From Roseiarcus sp963823165 (GTDB lineage: Bacteria > Pseudomonadota > Alphaproteobacteria > Rhizobiales > Beijerinckiaceae), in NCBI GenBank assembly GCA_963823165.1, contig CAWGKV010000001.1:186001-250000 (forward strand): DNA of 64,000 bases, read 5' to 3'. The notes under the pieces were generated by a model. It was given only the letters and a program-made list of their open reading frames with translations, was not told the origin of the DNA and made no database searches. Made by a program: the position numbers and the translations under genes. This document shows positions 51,500 through 59,660 of this stretch, piece after piece (the first letter of the stretch is position 1; each line of letters starts with the position of its first letter).

Positions 51500-54400
51500 C
51501 TACCCCACCGCCATCAAACTCGCATTCCCTCCCGCCGCGGCGGTGTTGGTCGCAATGGACACCTCCTCCGTGAGCTGGGCGAGGTCAAAATCCTCGCCGG
51601 CGGCGAGGCGCTCGGGGGTCAGCGCCTGGAGGCGGACGATCGGGCCGGGGCGAACGGCGAGGCGGCGCACGGCGTCGGCGAGCCCCTCGGCGCCGCCTTC
51701 GAACAGAACGCCGGCGAGCGCCGGCGCCTCGAGGGGGAAGAGCGACATCGTGATGCGGTGGGAAAGTTCGGCCGGCAGCCCTTTCAACGCCCTTTCCTCG
51801 CCCGGGCTCACCACCGCATCGTTGCCGCTCGCGAGGATGGCGCCGATCTCGATGAGCGCCGCGCTGCGGCTCGTCGCCAGCGCCGCGATCCTGCCGCGGC
51901 GGCGGAGGGCATAGACGTTGCGCTCGCCGACCGGGCCCGCGAGCTCGACGCGCGCCCCGAGCGGCGAGCGCGAGGCGAGGCCGACGCAGCGTTCGGCTTC
52001 CTCGGCATGACCCGAGGCGCGCAGCCAGTCGATATAGACGCGCAGCGCGCGGAGGGCGGACGGAGACCCCTCGAGCCCCGCGAGCGCCGCATGCGGCGTC
52101 TCCGCGACCAGGCGCGCTAGGTAGAGCGGACCACCGGCTTTCGGGCCGGTGCCCGACAGGCGCGCGCCGCCGAACGGCTGCACGCCGACGGTCGCGCCGA
52201 TGATGTTGCGGTTGACGTAAATGTTGCCCGCTTCGATCCGCTCCACGACCCGCCCGATCGTCTCGTCGATCCGCGTGTGCAGGCCGAAGGTGAGGCCGTA
52301 GCCCACGGCGTTGATCGAATCGATCAGCTTGTCCAGACCCTCGCGCCGGTAGCGCAGGACGTGCAGGACAGGACCGAACACTTCGCGACCGACGTCGGCG
52401 ACCGTGTTCACCTCGATCAGCGCCGGCGCGACGAAGGTCCCGCGCGCCGCCGCTTCTTCCGGCAGTTCCGCCCGCGTCACCGCGAAACCGCGCCCCCACA
52501 TCGCCTCGATATGGGCGTTGATGCCGTCGCGCGCCTCGGCCGTGATGACCGGGCCGACGTCGACCGAGAGCTTTCGCGTGTCGCCGACCTCGAGCTCGGC
52601 CATCGCTCCCTTCAGCATCGCGAGCATGCGGTCGGCCACATCGTCCTGCAGGCAGAGGATTCTGAGCGCGGAGCAGCGCTGGCCCGCCGAATCGAAGGCG
52701 GAGGACAAGACGTCGGCGACCACCTGCTCGGGCAGGGCCGACGAATCGACCACCATCGCGTTCAGGCCGCCGGTCTCGGCGATGAGCGGGATCGGCGCGC
52801 CGGCGGCGGTCAGCCGGCCGGCGAGCTCTCTCTCGATCAGCCGGGCGACCGGCGTCGAACCGGTGAACACCACGCCTTGCACCCGCGGGTCGGCGACGAT
52901 TCTCCCTCCGACCTCACCGGCGCCCGGCAGGAGCGCGAGCGCCTCTGGCGGAACGCCCGCCGCGTGCAAAATTCTGACCGCCTCGGCGGCGATCAGCGGC
53001 GTCTCCTCGGCGGCTTTGGCGACCACCGCATTGCCGGCGGCGAGCGCCGCGGCGACCTGGCCGGTGAAGATCGCCAGCGGGAAGTTCCACGGGCTGATGC
53101 AGGCGACGACTCCGAGCGGCGCCGGCGCGCCGGGGCCGAGAATGCGGACCGCCTCGGCGGCGTAAAAGCGGAGGAAATCGGCGGCCTCGCGCACTTCGCC
53201 GACCGCGTTGGGGTAAGCCTTGCCCGCCTCGCGCACGACGAGGCCGACGAGTTCGTCGTTGAGCTCTTCGAGCCGGTCGGCGGCGCGGCGCAGGATCGCC
53301 GCCCGCTCGTTCGGCGGAACGGCGGCCCAGGCGGGCGCGGCCGCAGCGGCGGAGGCGATCGCGGCAAAAATCTCGTCGGGGCGGGCGTAGCGCGTGACGC
53401 CGACGACGTCGCCGCGATCGGCCGGATTGGTGACCGGTTCGAACTCTTCGCCGGGAGCCGCCCCGGGCGGCGCGGCCCGGCGCGCCACGCGGGCGCCCGC
53501 CTCGAGCCCTGCGCCGAGTTTCGCGAGCCGCTGTTCGTTGGAGAAATCGAGCCCGCGCGAGTTGAGGCGCTCTGCGCCGTAAAGATGCCGGGGGAGCGCG
53601 ATCCCTGGGTGCGGCGCGCCGACCGGCTGGATCTTTCGCGCCACCGCGACCGGATCGGCGACGAGCTCTTCCACCGAGACGCTCGCGTCGGCGATGCGGT
53701 TGACGAAGGAGGTGTTCGCCCCGTTCTCCAAGAGGCGCCGCACGAGATAGGCGAGCAGCGTCTCGTGCGAGCCGACAGGGGCGTAGACGCGGCACGGCCG
53801 GTCGAGTTTTTCCCGGCCGACGACTTCCTCATACAGCGGCTCGCCCATGCCGTGCAGGCACTGGAACTCATATTGGCCGCGATAAAAATTCGGCCCGGCC
53901 ATCGTCATGACGGAGGCGAGCGTCTGGGCGTTGTGGGTGGCGAATTGCGGAAAGACCGCGTCCGGGGCGGCAAGCAGCTTGCGCGCGCAGGCGAGATAGC
54001 TGACGTCGGTGTGGACCTTGCGGGTGAAGACGGGGAAGCCTTCCAGCCCGTCGACCTGGGCGCGCTTGATCTCCGAATCCCAGTAGGCGCCTTTGACGAG
54101 GCGCACCATCAGCCGGCGGCCCGAGCGCCGCGCGAGGTCGACGAGAAAATCGACGACGAAGGCGCAGCGCTTGCCGTAGGCCTGGATGACGAAGCCGAGG
54201 CCGTTCCAGCCGGCGAGATCGGGGTCGAGGCAGAGCGCTTCCAGAAGGTCGAGCGACAGGTCGAGCCTCTCCGATTCCTCGGCGTCGATGTTGAGGCCGA
54301 TGTCGTAGGATTTGGCCAGCGCGGCGAGATGTCTGATGCGCGATAGGAGCTCGCTCATCACGCGCGCGCGCTTGATGCGCTGGTAGCGCGGATGCAGGGC

Positions 54401-55165
54401 CGAGAGTTTTATCGAGATGCCGGGGCCCTCGTAGATGCCGCGCCTGTGCGAGGCGCGGCCGATGGCGTGCACGGCGCGCTCGTATTCAGCGAGATAGCGC
54501 GCCGCGTCCTCGGCGGTCGTCGCCGCCTCACCCAGCATGTCGTAGGAGAACGTGAAGCCGCGCGCCTCGCGTTCATGGGCGGCGTTGATCGCCTCGTCGA
54601 TGGTGCGGCCGGTGACGAACTGCTCGCCCATGAGGCGCATGGCGACGTCGACGCCCTTGCGGATGATCGGCTCGCCGCTGCGCGCGATGAGCCGGGTCAG
54701 CGCGGCGCTCAGCGTCTGCTCGCTGGTCGTCGCCACGAGCCGCCCGGTCAAAACGAGGCCCCAGGTCGCGGCGTTGACGAACAGCGACGGGCTCGCTCCG
54801 ACATGGGCCCGCCAGTCGCCGGGCGACAGCTTGTCGCGGATCAGCGCGTCCCGGGTGGCGGCGTCGGGAATGCGCAACAGCGCCTCGGCGAGGCACATCA
54901 GCGCCACGCCTTCCTGGCTGGAGAGCGAATATTCGTAGATCAGCCCCTCGACGCCGCTCGACCGCGTTTTCGCGCGCAACTTCGTCGCCAGGCTGCTCGC
55001 CAAAGCCTCGACCTTCTCGGCCTGATCGGGCGGCAGCGCCGCGAGGGTGAGGAGCGGCGGCAGGCATTCCGGCTCGGGCCGCCGGTAGGCCGCGGTGATC
55101 GCTTGGCGCAGCGGAGACTGGACGAGGACCTCGGAGCGGAAGGCGGCGAAGGGGTTGGCGGACAT
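51500..55165 (-). CDS. putA: Bifunctional proline dehydrogenase / glutamate-semialdehyde dehydrogenase
   Basis: 1221-residue enzyme that oxidizes proline to glutamate. The PRODH barrel (about residues 70-500) has GPGISIKLSALHPRYQ, NIDAEESERLDLSLDLLE and the FAD/substrate GYWDSEIKRAQ-type block. The P5C dehydrogenase (about 560-1050) has ACISPWNFPLAIFTGQ, the catalytic Glu block LIAETGGLNAMVVD and Cys in FDSAGQRCSALRIL. A third, C-terminal domain follows to residue 1221. There is no N-terminal ribbon-helix-helix domain, so this PutA is not its own repressor; regulation must come from elsewhere. Confidence 0.95.
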   Translation of the reverse strand: MSANPFAAFRSEVLVQSPLRQAITAAYRRPEPECLPPLLTLAALPPDQAEKVEALASSLATKLRAKTRSSGVEGLIYEYSLSSQEGVALMCLAEALLRIPDAATRDALIRDKLSPGDWRAHVGASPSLFVNAATWGLVLTGRLVATTSEQTLSAALTRLIARSGEPIIRKGVDVAMRLMGEQFVTGRTIDEAINAAHEREARGFTFSYDMLGEAATTAEDAARYLAEYERAVHAIGRASHRRGIYEGPGISIKLSALHPRYQRIKRARVMSELLSRIRHLAALAKSYDIGLNIDAEESERLDLSLDLLEALCLDPDLAGWNGLGFVIQAYGKRCAFVVDFLVDLARRSGRRLMVRLVKGAYWDSEIKRAQVDGLEGFPVFTRKVHTDVSYLACARKLLAAPDAVFPQFATHNAQTLASVMTMAGPNFYRGQYEFQCLHGMGEPLYEEVVGREKLDRPCRVYAPVGSHETLLAYLVRRLLENGANTSFVNRIADASVSVEELVADPVAVARKIQPVGAPHPGIALPRHLYGAERLNSRGLDFSNEQRLAKLGAGLEAGARVARRAAPPGAAPGEEFEPVTNPADRGDVVGVTRYARPDEIFAAIASAAAAAPAWAAVPPNERAAILRRAADRLEELNDELVGLVVREAGKAYPNAVGEVREAADFLRFYAAEAVRILGPGAPAPLGVVACISPWNFPLAIFTGQVAAALAAGNAVVAKAAEETPLIAAEAVRILHAAGVPPEALALLPGAGEVGGRIVADPRVQGVVFTGSTPVARLIERELAGRLTAAGAPIPLIAETGGLNAMVVDSSALPEQVVADVLSSAFDSAGQRCSALRILCLQDDVADRMLAMLKGAMAELEVGDTRKLSVDVGPVITAEARDGINAHIEAMWGRGFAVTRAELPEEAAARGTFVAPALIEVNTVADVGREVFGPVLHVLRYRREGLDKLIDSINAVGYGLTFGLHTRIDETIGRVVERIEAGNIYVNRNIIGATVGVQPFGGARLSGTGPKAGGPLYLARLVAETPHAALAGLEGSPSALRALRVYIDWLRASGHAEEAERCVGLASRSPLGARVELAGPVGERNVYALRRRGRIAALATSRSAALIEIGAILASGNDAVVSPGEERALKGLPAELSHRITMSLFPLEAPALAGVLFEGGAEGLADAVRRLAVRPGPIVRLQALTPERLAAGEDFDLAQLTEEVSIATNTAAAGGNASLMAVG

Positions 55166-55444
55166 GGGGCAGCGGTCTTTCGGGGCGAACGACGGCAGGA
55201 CTATCGGCGAGCCTAGTCCCGGCCGCCGCTCTTTCCTACCGCCTGTCGCGACGCGCGACGGCCGGCTGGATTAAATCTCACACGAGTACCCTGGCCGCTG
55301 TATCGCCGAAGGGCGGACAGCCATTCACCGAACGCCGGGAACGGCGAAGGGTTTCGGACACCGGCCTTCTGCGGGACGGTCGTGCTCATGAGGCCTTCCG
55401 TTCGAATTGCTAAGATCGCGAATCAGGCTTCGGAGGAGCGCTAT

Positions 55445-56020
55445 ATGGATGCCGAGAGAATATTCGTCGCCAAGCGGGTGCAAACCCACGGTCCCGAATG
55501 GGACGTGGCGTTCAAGGCCATCAGGCGGGCCATGCGATTGGCCGCGGAGCTGAACAAGCTCTCCTTCGACGATGCTCCGAAAGTGAGAGAAATATTCAGC
55601 GAACTGACCGGTCGAGAGGTGGACGACACGTTCGTGCTCATACCGCCCTTCTATTCAGCCTATGGCTTGGATATTCGGGTCGGTCGCAGGGTATCCATAA
55701 ATCAATGCTGCACGATCTATGATATGGGCGGCGTTGACATCGCCGACCAGGTCATGATCGCGCCGAACGTGAACATCATTACCACAGGTCACCCGCTGGG
55801 ACCTTCCCAGCGACGGGCCTACCTCGAGGCAAAGCCGATCGTAATTGAAAAGAATGTTTGGATCGCGACAGGAGCCACCATACTTGGTGGCGTTACAGTG
55901 GGCGAAAATTCAGTCGTCGGAGCCGGAGCAATCGTCACCAAGGACGTTCCGCCGAACAGCTTCGTGGCGGGCGTCCCCGCTAAAATCATTCGTTCGCTTG
56001 AGGAACGCTCCAATGGATAA
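55445..56020 (+). CDS. Left-handed beta-helix O-acetyltransferase (maltose/galactoside type)
   Basis: 191-residue acetyltransferase. N-terminal Mac-type helices (KAIRRAMRLAAELNKLSFDD) precede hexapeptide repeats (GRRVSINQCCTIYDMGGVDI, NVNIITTGHPLG with the catalytic His, VWIATGATILGGVTVGENSVVGAGAIVTKDV). The start ATG at 55445 has GGAGGAG upstream; a longer frame from 55382 is rejected. Likely acetylates a sugar hydroxyl in the cytoplasm; acceptor unknown. Confidence 0.88.
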   Translation: MDAERIFVAKRVQTHGPEWDVAFKAIRRAMRLAAELNKLSFDDAPKVREIFSELTGREVDDTFVLIPPFYSAYGLDIRVGRRVSINQCCTIYDMGGVDIADQVMIAPNVNIITTGHPLGPSQRRAYLEAKPIVIEKNVWIATGATILGGVTVGENSVVGAGAIVTKDVPPNSFVAGVPAKIIRSLEERSNG

Positions 56021-56160
56021 TTCTTGAGAATTTGCACGCCGTAAGCTGCGTGCGGGTTGAAGGGGTCGCGGTTGCGACATAACGTAAGATAGACTATTTT
56101 AAGTAGACCTTCTGGGATCACGCAACTGTTCTCCAGCGTTTTTCTGAACAGGAGATTGAA

Positions 56161-56328
56161 ATGACGAGGAACACGTCCATCGTGCTTTACGTTGCGCTGT
56201 TGATTGCCGTTATCGTTAGTATAGATTTACTGTTCTTCAGGAATAGATTGTGGGAACGGTTGATGGTGAACATTGGCATTGTCTTGGTGTTTGCCGCCTT
56301 CTATCTGAGATTCCTAAAGAACCTCTAG
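56161..56328 (+). CDS. 55-residue two-helix membrane protein
   Basis: Short gene: MTRNTSIVLYVALLIAV..., then VSIDLLFFRNRLWERLMVN and a second helix GIVLVFAAFYLRFL. Two hydrophobic helices separated by a basic FFRNRLWERL loop give a hairpin-like inner-membrane peptide. The ATG at 56161 has AGGAGA seven bases upstream, which is a good ribosome site. The pattern recurs in Rhizobiales as a small uncharacterised family. Its role is unknown. Confidence 0.65.
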   Translation: MTRNTSIVLYVALLIAVIVSIDLLFFRNRLWERLMVNIGIVLVFAAFYLRFLKNL

Positions 56329-56435
56329 GCTATGCGCCGCGGCGCCAGCCGGTCGCCTTTAGGAAAGCAGCACATGCGGTAGAGGACACCGAAATACGGG
56401 GTCGCCGTGCATTTCATGATGCAGCCGAGCATGGT

Positions 56436-56640
56436 CTACGAGCACCCGCTCTGGGGCGTCGGACTCTTGGCGGGCGCCGCAGCATCAGCGCGATCGTGCT
56501 CGGATTGGCCGCCAATCAACGCTGCAACGGTGGTTCCCAGGAATCCGCCTGCGACCACGTCGCTGAGGAAGTGAGAATCTCCCGCGACCAGCGCCACCGC
56601 GATGGCCGTGACTCCCGCTGCGTATAGAGCGCTTTCCGAT
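56436..56640 (-). pseudogene. PAP2 phosphatase relic (C-terminal fragment)
   Basis: On the minus strand the frame reads LYAAGVTAIAVALVAGDSHF then LSDVVAGGFLGTTVAALIGG and a short tail before a stop at 56436. The SHFLSDVVAG motif is the C-terminal active-site block of PAP2 lipid phosphatases. An in-frame stop lies just upstream near 56647 and the N-terminal part is absent, so this is a fragment. Confidence 0.55.
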
Positions 56641-56650
56641 CATATTGGAT

Positions 56651-56686
56651 CGTCATTGCGAGGAGCGAAGCGACGAAGCAATCCAG
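56651..56686. repeat. Short interspersed repeat common in Rhizobiales
   Basis: The sequence CATTGCGAGGAGCGAAGCG continues with ACGAAGCAATCCAG, with ATTGC/GCAAT ends; this element is known as a frequent intergenic repeat in alphaproteobacterial genomes. Confidence 0.55.
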
Positions 56687-56725
56687 CCGCTGCGCAGCAG
56701 CCGAGATTCGATCCGACAGCAGGCG

Positions 56726-56935
56726 ATCCGCGATATATCACTCGAAAATCCCAAGGGGCATTTGGTTGCCTTCATCGGTCCGACCGGCGCCGGCAAGACC
56801 TCGCTTGCAGACCTTGTCCTGGGACTGTTGGTCCCCAGCTCGGGCCGGATCCTGGTTGATGGACGCAATTTGCGCGACAACCTGGCGAGCTGGCAGCGAA
56901 GCATCGGATATGTCGCGCAATACCCGGGGCCCGCA
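56726..56935 (+). pseudogene. ABC transporter ATPase fragment (Walker A region)
   Basis: About 70 codons: IRDISLENPKGHLVAFIGPT followed by GAGKTSLADLVLGLLVPSSG, RILVDGRNL and WQRSIGYVAQ. This is the Walker A to Q-loop stretch of an exporter-type ABC protein (peptide/lipid exporter branch). Both the membrane domain upstream and the signature and Walker B downstream are missing; the next gene's end lies 12 bases away. A relic. Confidence 0.65.
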
Positions 56936-56946
56936 GCCGGGGTCGG

Positions 56947-57708
56947 TCAGCGCAACCCGGCGTCGACGAGAAAACACTGCTTGGTGATCATTTCGCTGTC
57001 GTCGGCCGCGAGGAAGAGAGCCAGCCGCGCCACGTCCTCCGCCATTAGGCTGCGGTTGATGCATTGGAGCTGGCGGAAGTTTTCGATGTCCTCTTCGCTC
57101 ATCCATAGGCGCCGCTGGCGCTCGGTGATCACCGCGCCCGGCGCGATGGCGTTGACGCGGATGTTGTCCGGCCCGAACTCGCGCGCCAGGCTCTTCGTCA
57201 GCCCGACGATTGCGGCCTTGGCGGCGGAATAGACCGACATGCGGGCGAAGCCGATCATCCAGGCGGTCGAGGAGAAATTGACGATCGCTCCGCCGCCGAT
57301 TTCGCGCATCGAGCGGCGGGCGATCTGGGCGGCAAAAAACTGATGCTTGAGATTGAGCGCGATCGCCCGGTCCCAGTCCTCCTCGCTGACCTCGTCGGCG
57401 TCCTCCCGTTCGTCGTTCGCCGCGTTGTTGATCAGGACGCCGATCGGGCCGAGCCGCTGACGGACCTCCTCCATCGCCGCCTCGAGCGAGGCGATGTCGG
57501 TGATGTCGCAGTGCTCGAACAGGGGCGCGGGGCCGGAGGCGCCGAGCCTGGCGACGAGCGCCTTCGACGGCTCGGTCTGGATGTCGACGAAGGCGACGTT
57601 CGCCTTCTGCCCGACGAAGGCCTCCACCATCGCCGCGCCGATCCCCGATCCGCCGCCGGTGATGAAGACGACCTTGTCGAGCAGGGAGGGATAGCGGGCG
57701 TAGGACAC
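56947..57708 (-). CDS. SDR-family NAD(P)-dependent oxidoreductase
   Basis: 253-residue classical short-chain dehydrogenase. The N-terminal site VFITGGGSGIGAAMVEAF is followed by DIT in HCDITD, the NNAAND block, the catalytic Ser in NFSSTAW and the Tyr-Lys pair in YSAAKAAIVGL. C-terminal IAPGAVITERQ is usual. The substrate may be a sugar or polyol, in view of the epimerase gene 700 bases further on, but this is unsure. Confidence 0.88.
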   Translation of the reverse strand: MSYARYPSLLDKVVFITGGGSGIGAAMVEAFVGQKANVAFVDIQTEPSKALVARLGASGPAPLFEHCDITDIASLEAAMEEVRQRLGPIGVLINNAANDEREDADEVSEEDWDRAIALNLKHQFFAAQIARRSMREIGGGAIVNFSSTAWMIGFARMSVYSAAKAAIVGLTKSLAREFGPDNIRVNAIAPGAVITERQRRLWMSEEDIENFRQLQCINRSLMAEDVARLALFLAADDSEMITKQCFLVDAGLR

Positions 57709-58412
57709 TGCGGCCTCATTAATTTCGGCTGCCGCCAGTTTAGCAGGCGCCAGAAAGAGCGACGCTGCTTTAATATTGCAGAGGCGAAAATTTCTAGGCC
57801 CTTATAGCATTAGCAGTTGGCAGAGTTGGTCGCAGATCAGCCTTTCGTCTTTCCGTCATGGCCGGGCTTGACCCGGCCATCCATGCGATTCGGCGCTTCC
57901 ATCCGTAGCACGTTCGCAAACGCCGGAGAAAAAACCCATAATTTGCAGTCCGTTGCAACTAAAGCGTACAACGAGATGCAGTTTCTGCCGCACAACCGCG
58001 TGGGTGGCCGGGACAAGCCCGGCCATGACGGTGAAAGAGGCGCCCGGGAATTTGCCTCGTTTACGTTTGAATTTGACGCTTGCGCCTTGAGTGCCGATGA
58101 TTGGAGGCGGAAATCGCCACGAGCGGTCCGGTCGAAGATGACCTCGACCATTGAGCCCGCGCAAGAAGCCGCCAGCGGGACCGGCGCATCACGAGCGCAG
58201 GAAGACGTCCGCCGGCTGGCTTTTCGACCGCTCGTAACGGTCAGGGTTGTCTTTGTCGTTGATGCGCCCATGAATGGAAATCGTGTCCTGTGGAGCGAAC
58301 GCATCGCCTACGGGATCGGCCGTCGGCTTCGCCACAGACGGAGTAGGCCAAGCGCTTTCGGGCGAAGCGCCGGGCCCGTGTCCGGAAGCGACGCTGTCGA
58401 CCCTCTCGGCGT
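57709..58412. other. Long intergenic region with repeats
   Basis: About 700 bases. The clear content is a pair of inverted palindromic repeats (57853-57885 and 57999-58031). Frames to either side of the repeats are composition artifacts without ribosome sites. Confidence 0.55.
57853..58031. repeat. Pair of inverted palindromic repeats (CCGGGCTTG type)
   Basis: Copy one, 57853-57885, contains CATGGCCGGGCTTGACCCGG. Copy two, 57999-58031, is its reverse complement with a few changes (ACAAGCCCGGCCATGACGG). Each copy is itself a palindrome. The 113-base spacer contains no gene. The arrangement resembles a composite REP or MITE-like element. Confidence 0.6.
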
Positions 58413-59315
58413 TCAGTCAGGCCATGGCAGGCGGCTGCGTTCCGCCTGCTTCTGAGCCTCGCGCGCCGCCTTGAGCTGGGCGCGCGTGTACATGAGCGCA
58501 TGTTCTGCGAGATCGCGGCTGTCCTCCCACAAGTTGCGCCAGATGCCGAGAATGCCTTCGAGCGGCTGACCGACGACCCGTGATGAAAACGATTCGAAGG
58601 TGATTGGCCCCTTGTAGCCCGACTTCACCAGCGCGCGGAACACGCCGGCGAGGTCGATGGAACCCGAACCCATGTAGCCGCGATGCGAATCGCCGGTGTG
58701 GAAATAGCCGAGGTAATCGCCTGTTTCCAGGATCGCCTGCTGGATGTCGGATTCCTCGATGTTCATGTGGTAGACGTCGAGGTGCACCTTTACGTTCGGA
58801 GCAGCGATCCGCTTGCACATGTCGACGGCCTGAGAAGCTGTATTGAGCACATTGGACTCGTAGCGGTTCACGACCTCTAGCCCGAGCGTGATGTCGCTCC
58901 TCGCAGCGACTTCCGCCACGCGCTGCAGCACTTCGGCCGAGCGCTTCACGCCTTCGGGCGTGGTCGGCTTCGTGTACTTCTGGAAGGCGGATTCGAGAAT
59001 GCCGCAGACGTGGGTGGCGCCGACGTCCCGCCCCATCGCGATCGCCCGCTCCAGTTTGGCTTGCCCGCGCTTCTCGTTCTCGCGGTCGTTGCTGGAGATG
59101 TCCTCATTGGCCTCGAGCCCGAGTGAGGCGGTGCAGCCGATCCGGGCCTTCTCGAGCTGACGACGGGTGAAATCCACGTCGATCGACTTCGGGTCGAGCG
59201 CGGCGAGCTCGATCAGATCGAAGCCCACTTCGGCCGAATTGCCGATCGCGCGTGCGCACTCGTCGTTGCTCCAACCCTTCGCCCATACGAAGGCGTGTAC
59301 GCCTAGCTTATTCAT
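58413..59315 (-). CDS. Sugar phosphate isomerase/epimerase (D-tagatose/psicose 3-epimerase-like)
   Basis: 300-residue TIM-barrel enzyme. Metal ligands of the DTE family are recognisable: Glu in LGLEVVNRYES, Asp in VKVHLDVYHMNIEESD, His in YFHTGDSHRGYMGSGSID and Glu in ITFESF. This fits the 3-epimerase branch of ketose epimerases more than xylose isomerase. Cytoplasmic. The nearby SDR and, at distance, the sugar ABC genes may act on related sugars. The start ATG at 59315. Confidence 0.85.
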   Translation of the reverse strand: MNKLGVHAFVWAKGWSNDECARAIGNSAEVGFDLIELAALDPKSIDVDFTRRQLEKARIGCTASLGLEANEDISSNDRENEKRGQAKLERAIAMGRDVGATHVCGILESAFQKYTKPTTPEGVKRSAEVLQRVAEVAARSDITLGLEVVNRYESNVLNTASQAVDMCKRIAAPNVKVHLDVYHMNIEESDIQQAILETGDYLGYFHTGDSHRGYMGSGSIDLAGVFRALVKSGYKGPITFESFSSRVVGQPLEGILGIWRNLWEDSRDLAEHALMYTRAQLKAAREAQKQAERSRLPWPD

Positions 59316-59641
59316 CCGATCTCTCCTTCACACCCTACGCTTGTTGCCTCTATCGCTTCGCCATCGATCCGTCGACTTCGCGTCGCGTCAGCGGCGGGCG
59401 AGCATCATCTGCAGAAAGCGGCTGGCCCAGACCGACCGCACGACCGGTTTTTCTGGGACGAAATTGCAGCGGCCGCCGGGCGCGTCTCTGGAAGATTCGC
59501 TGCTCCCCGCGTCGAAATCCGCTGTTCCGTCGAATTTTTCCGCTGTTCCGCCTGCAGCCGCGCTTTTAGTCAAGGCCTTGAAGTGAGGGCGTTATTGCGC
59601 GAGAAGCTGCGGCCCGCGCGGCCGATTTGGCGAAATCCGCT
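59316..59641. other. Region between the epimerase and intron 2
   Basis: No gene is seen. It contains two copies of TCCGCTGTTCCG (59518-59529, 59539-59550), and CGAAATCCGCTGT recurs at the intron 3' junction (59513-59525 and 59631-59643). Confidence 0.5.
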
Positions 59642-59660
59642 GTCGCGGTAGGGACGCGCA

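Noticed and set aside
52277..54346. A 689-codon plus frame over putA
   Set aside because: Antisense to putA; no recognisable protein.
57817..58455. 212-codon plus frame after the SDR gene
   Set aside because: It covers the palindromic repeats and has no ribosome site, so it is probably not coding.
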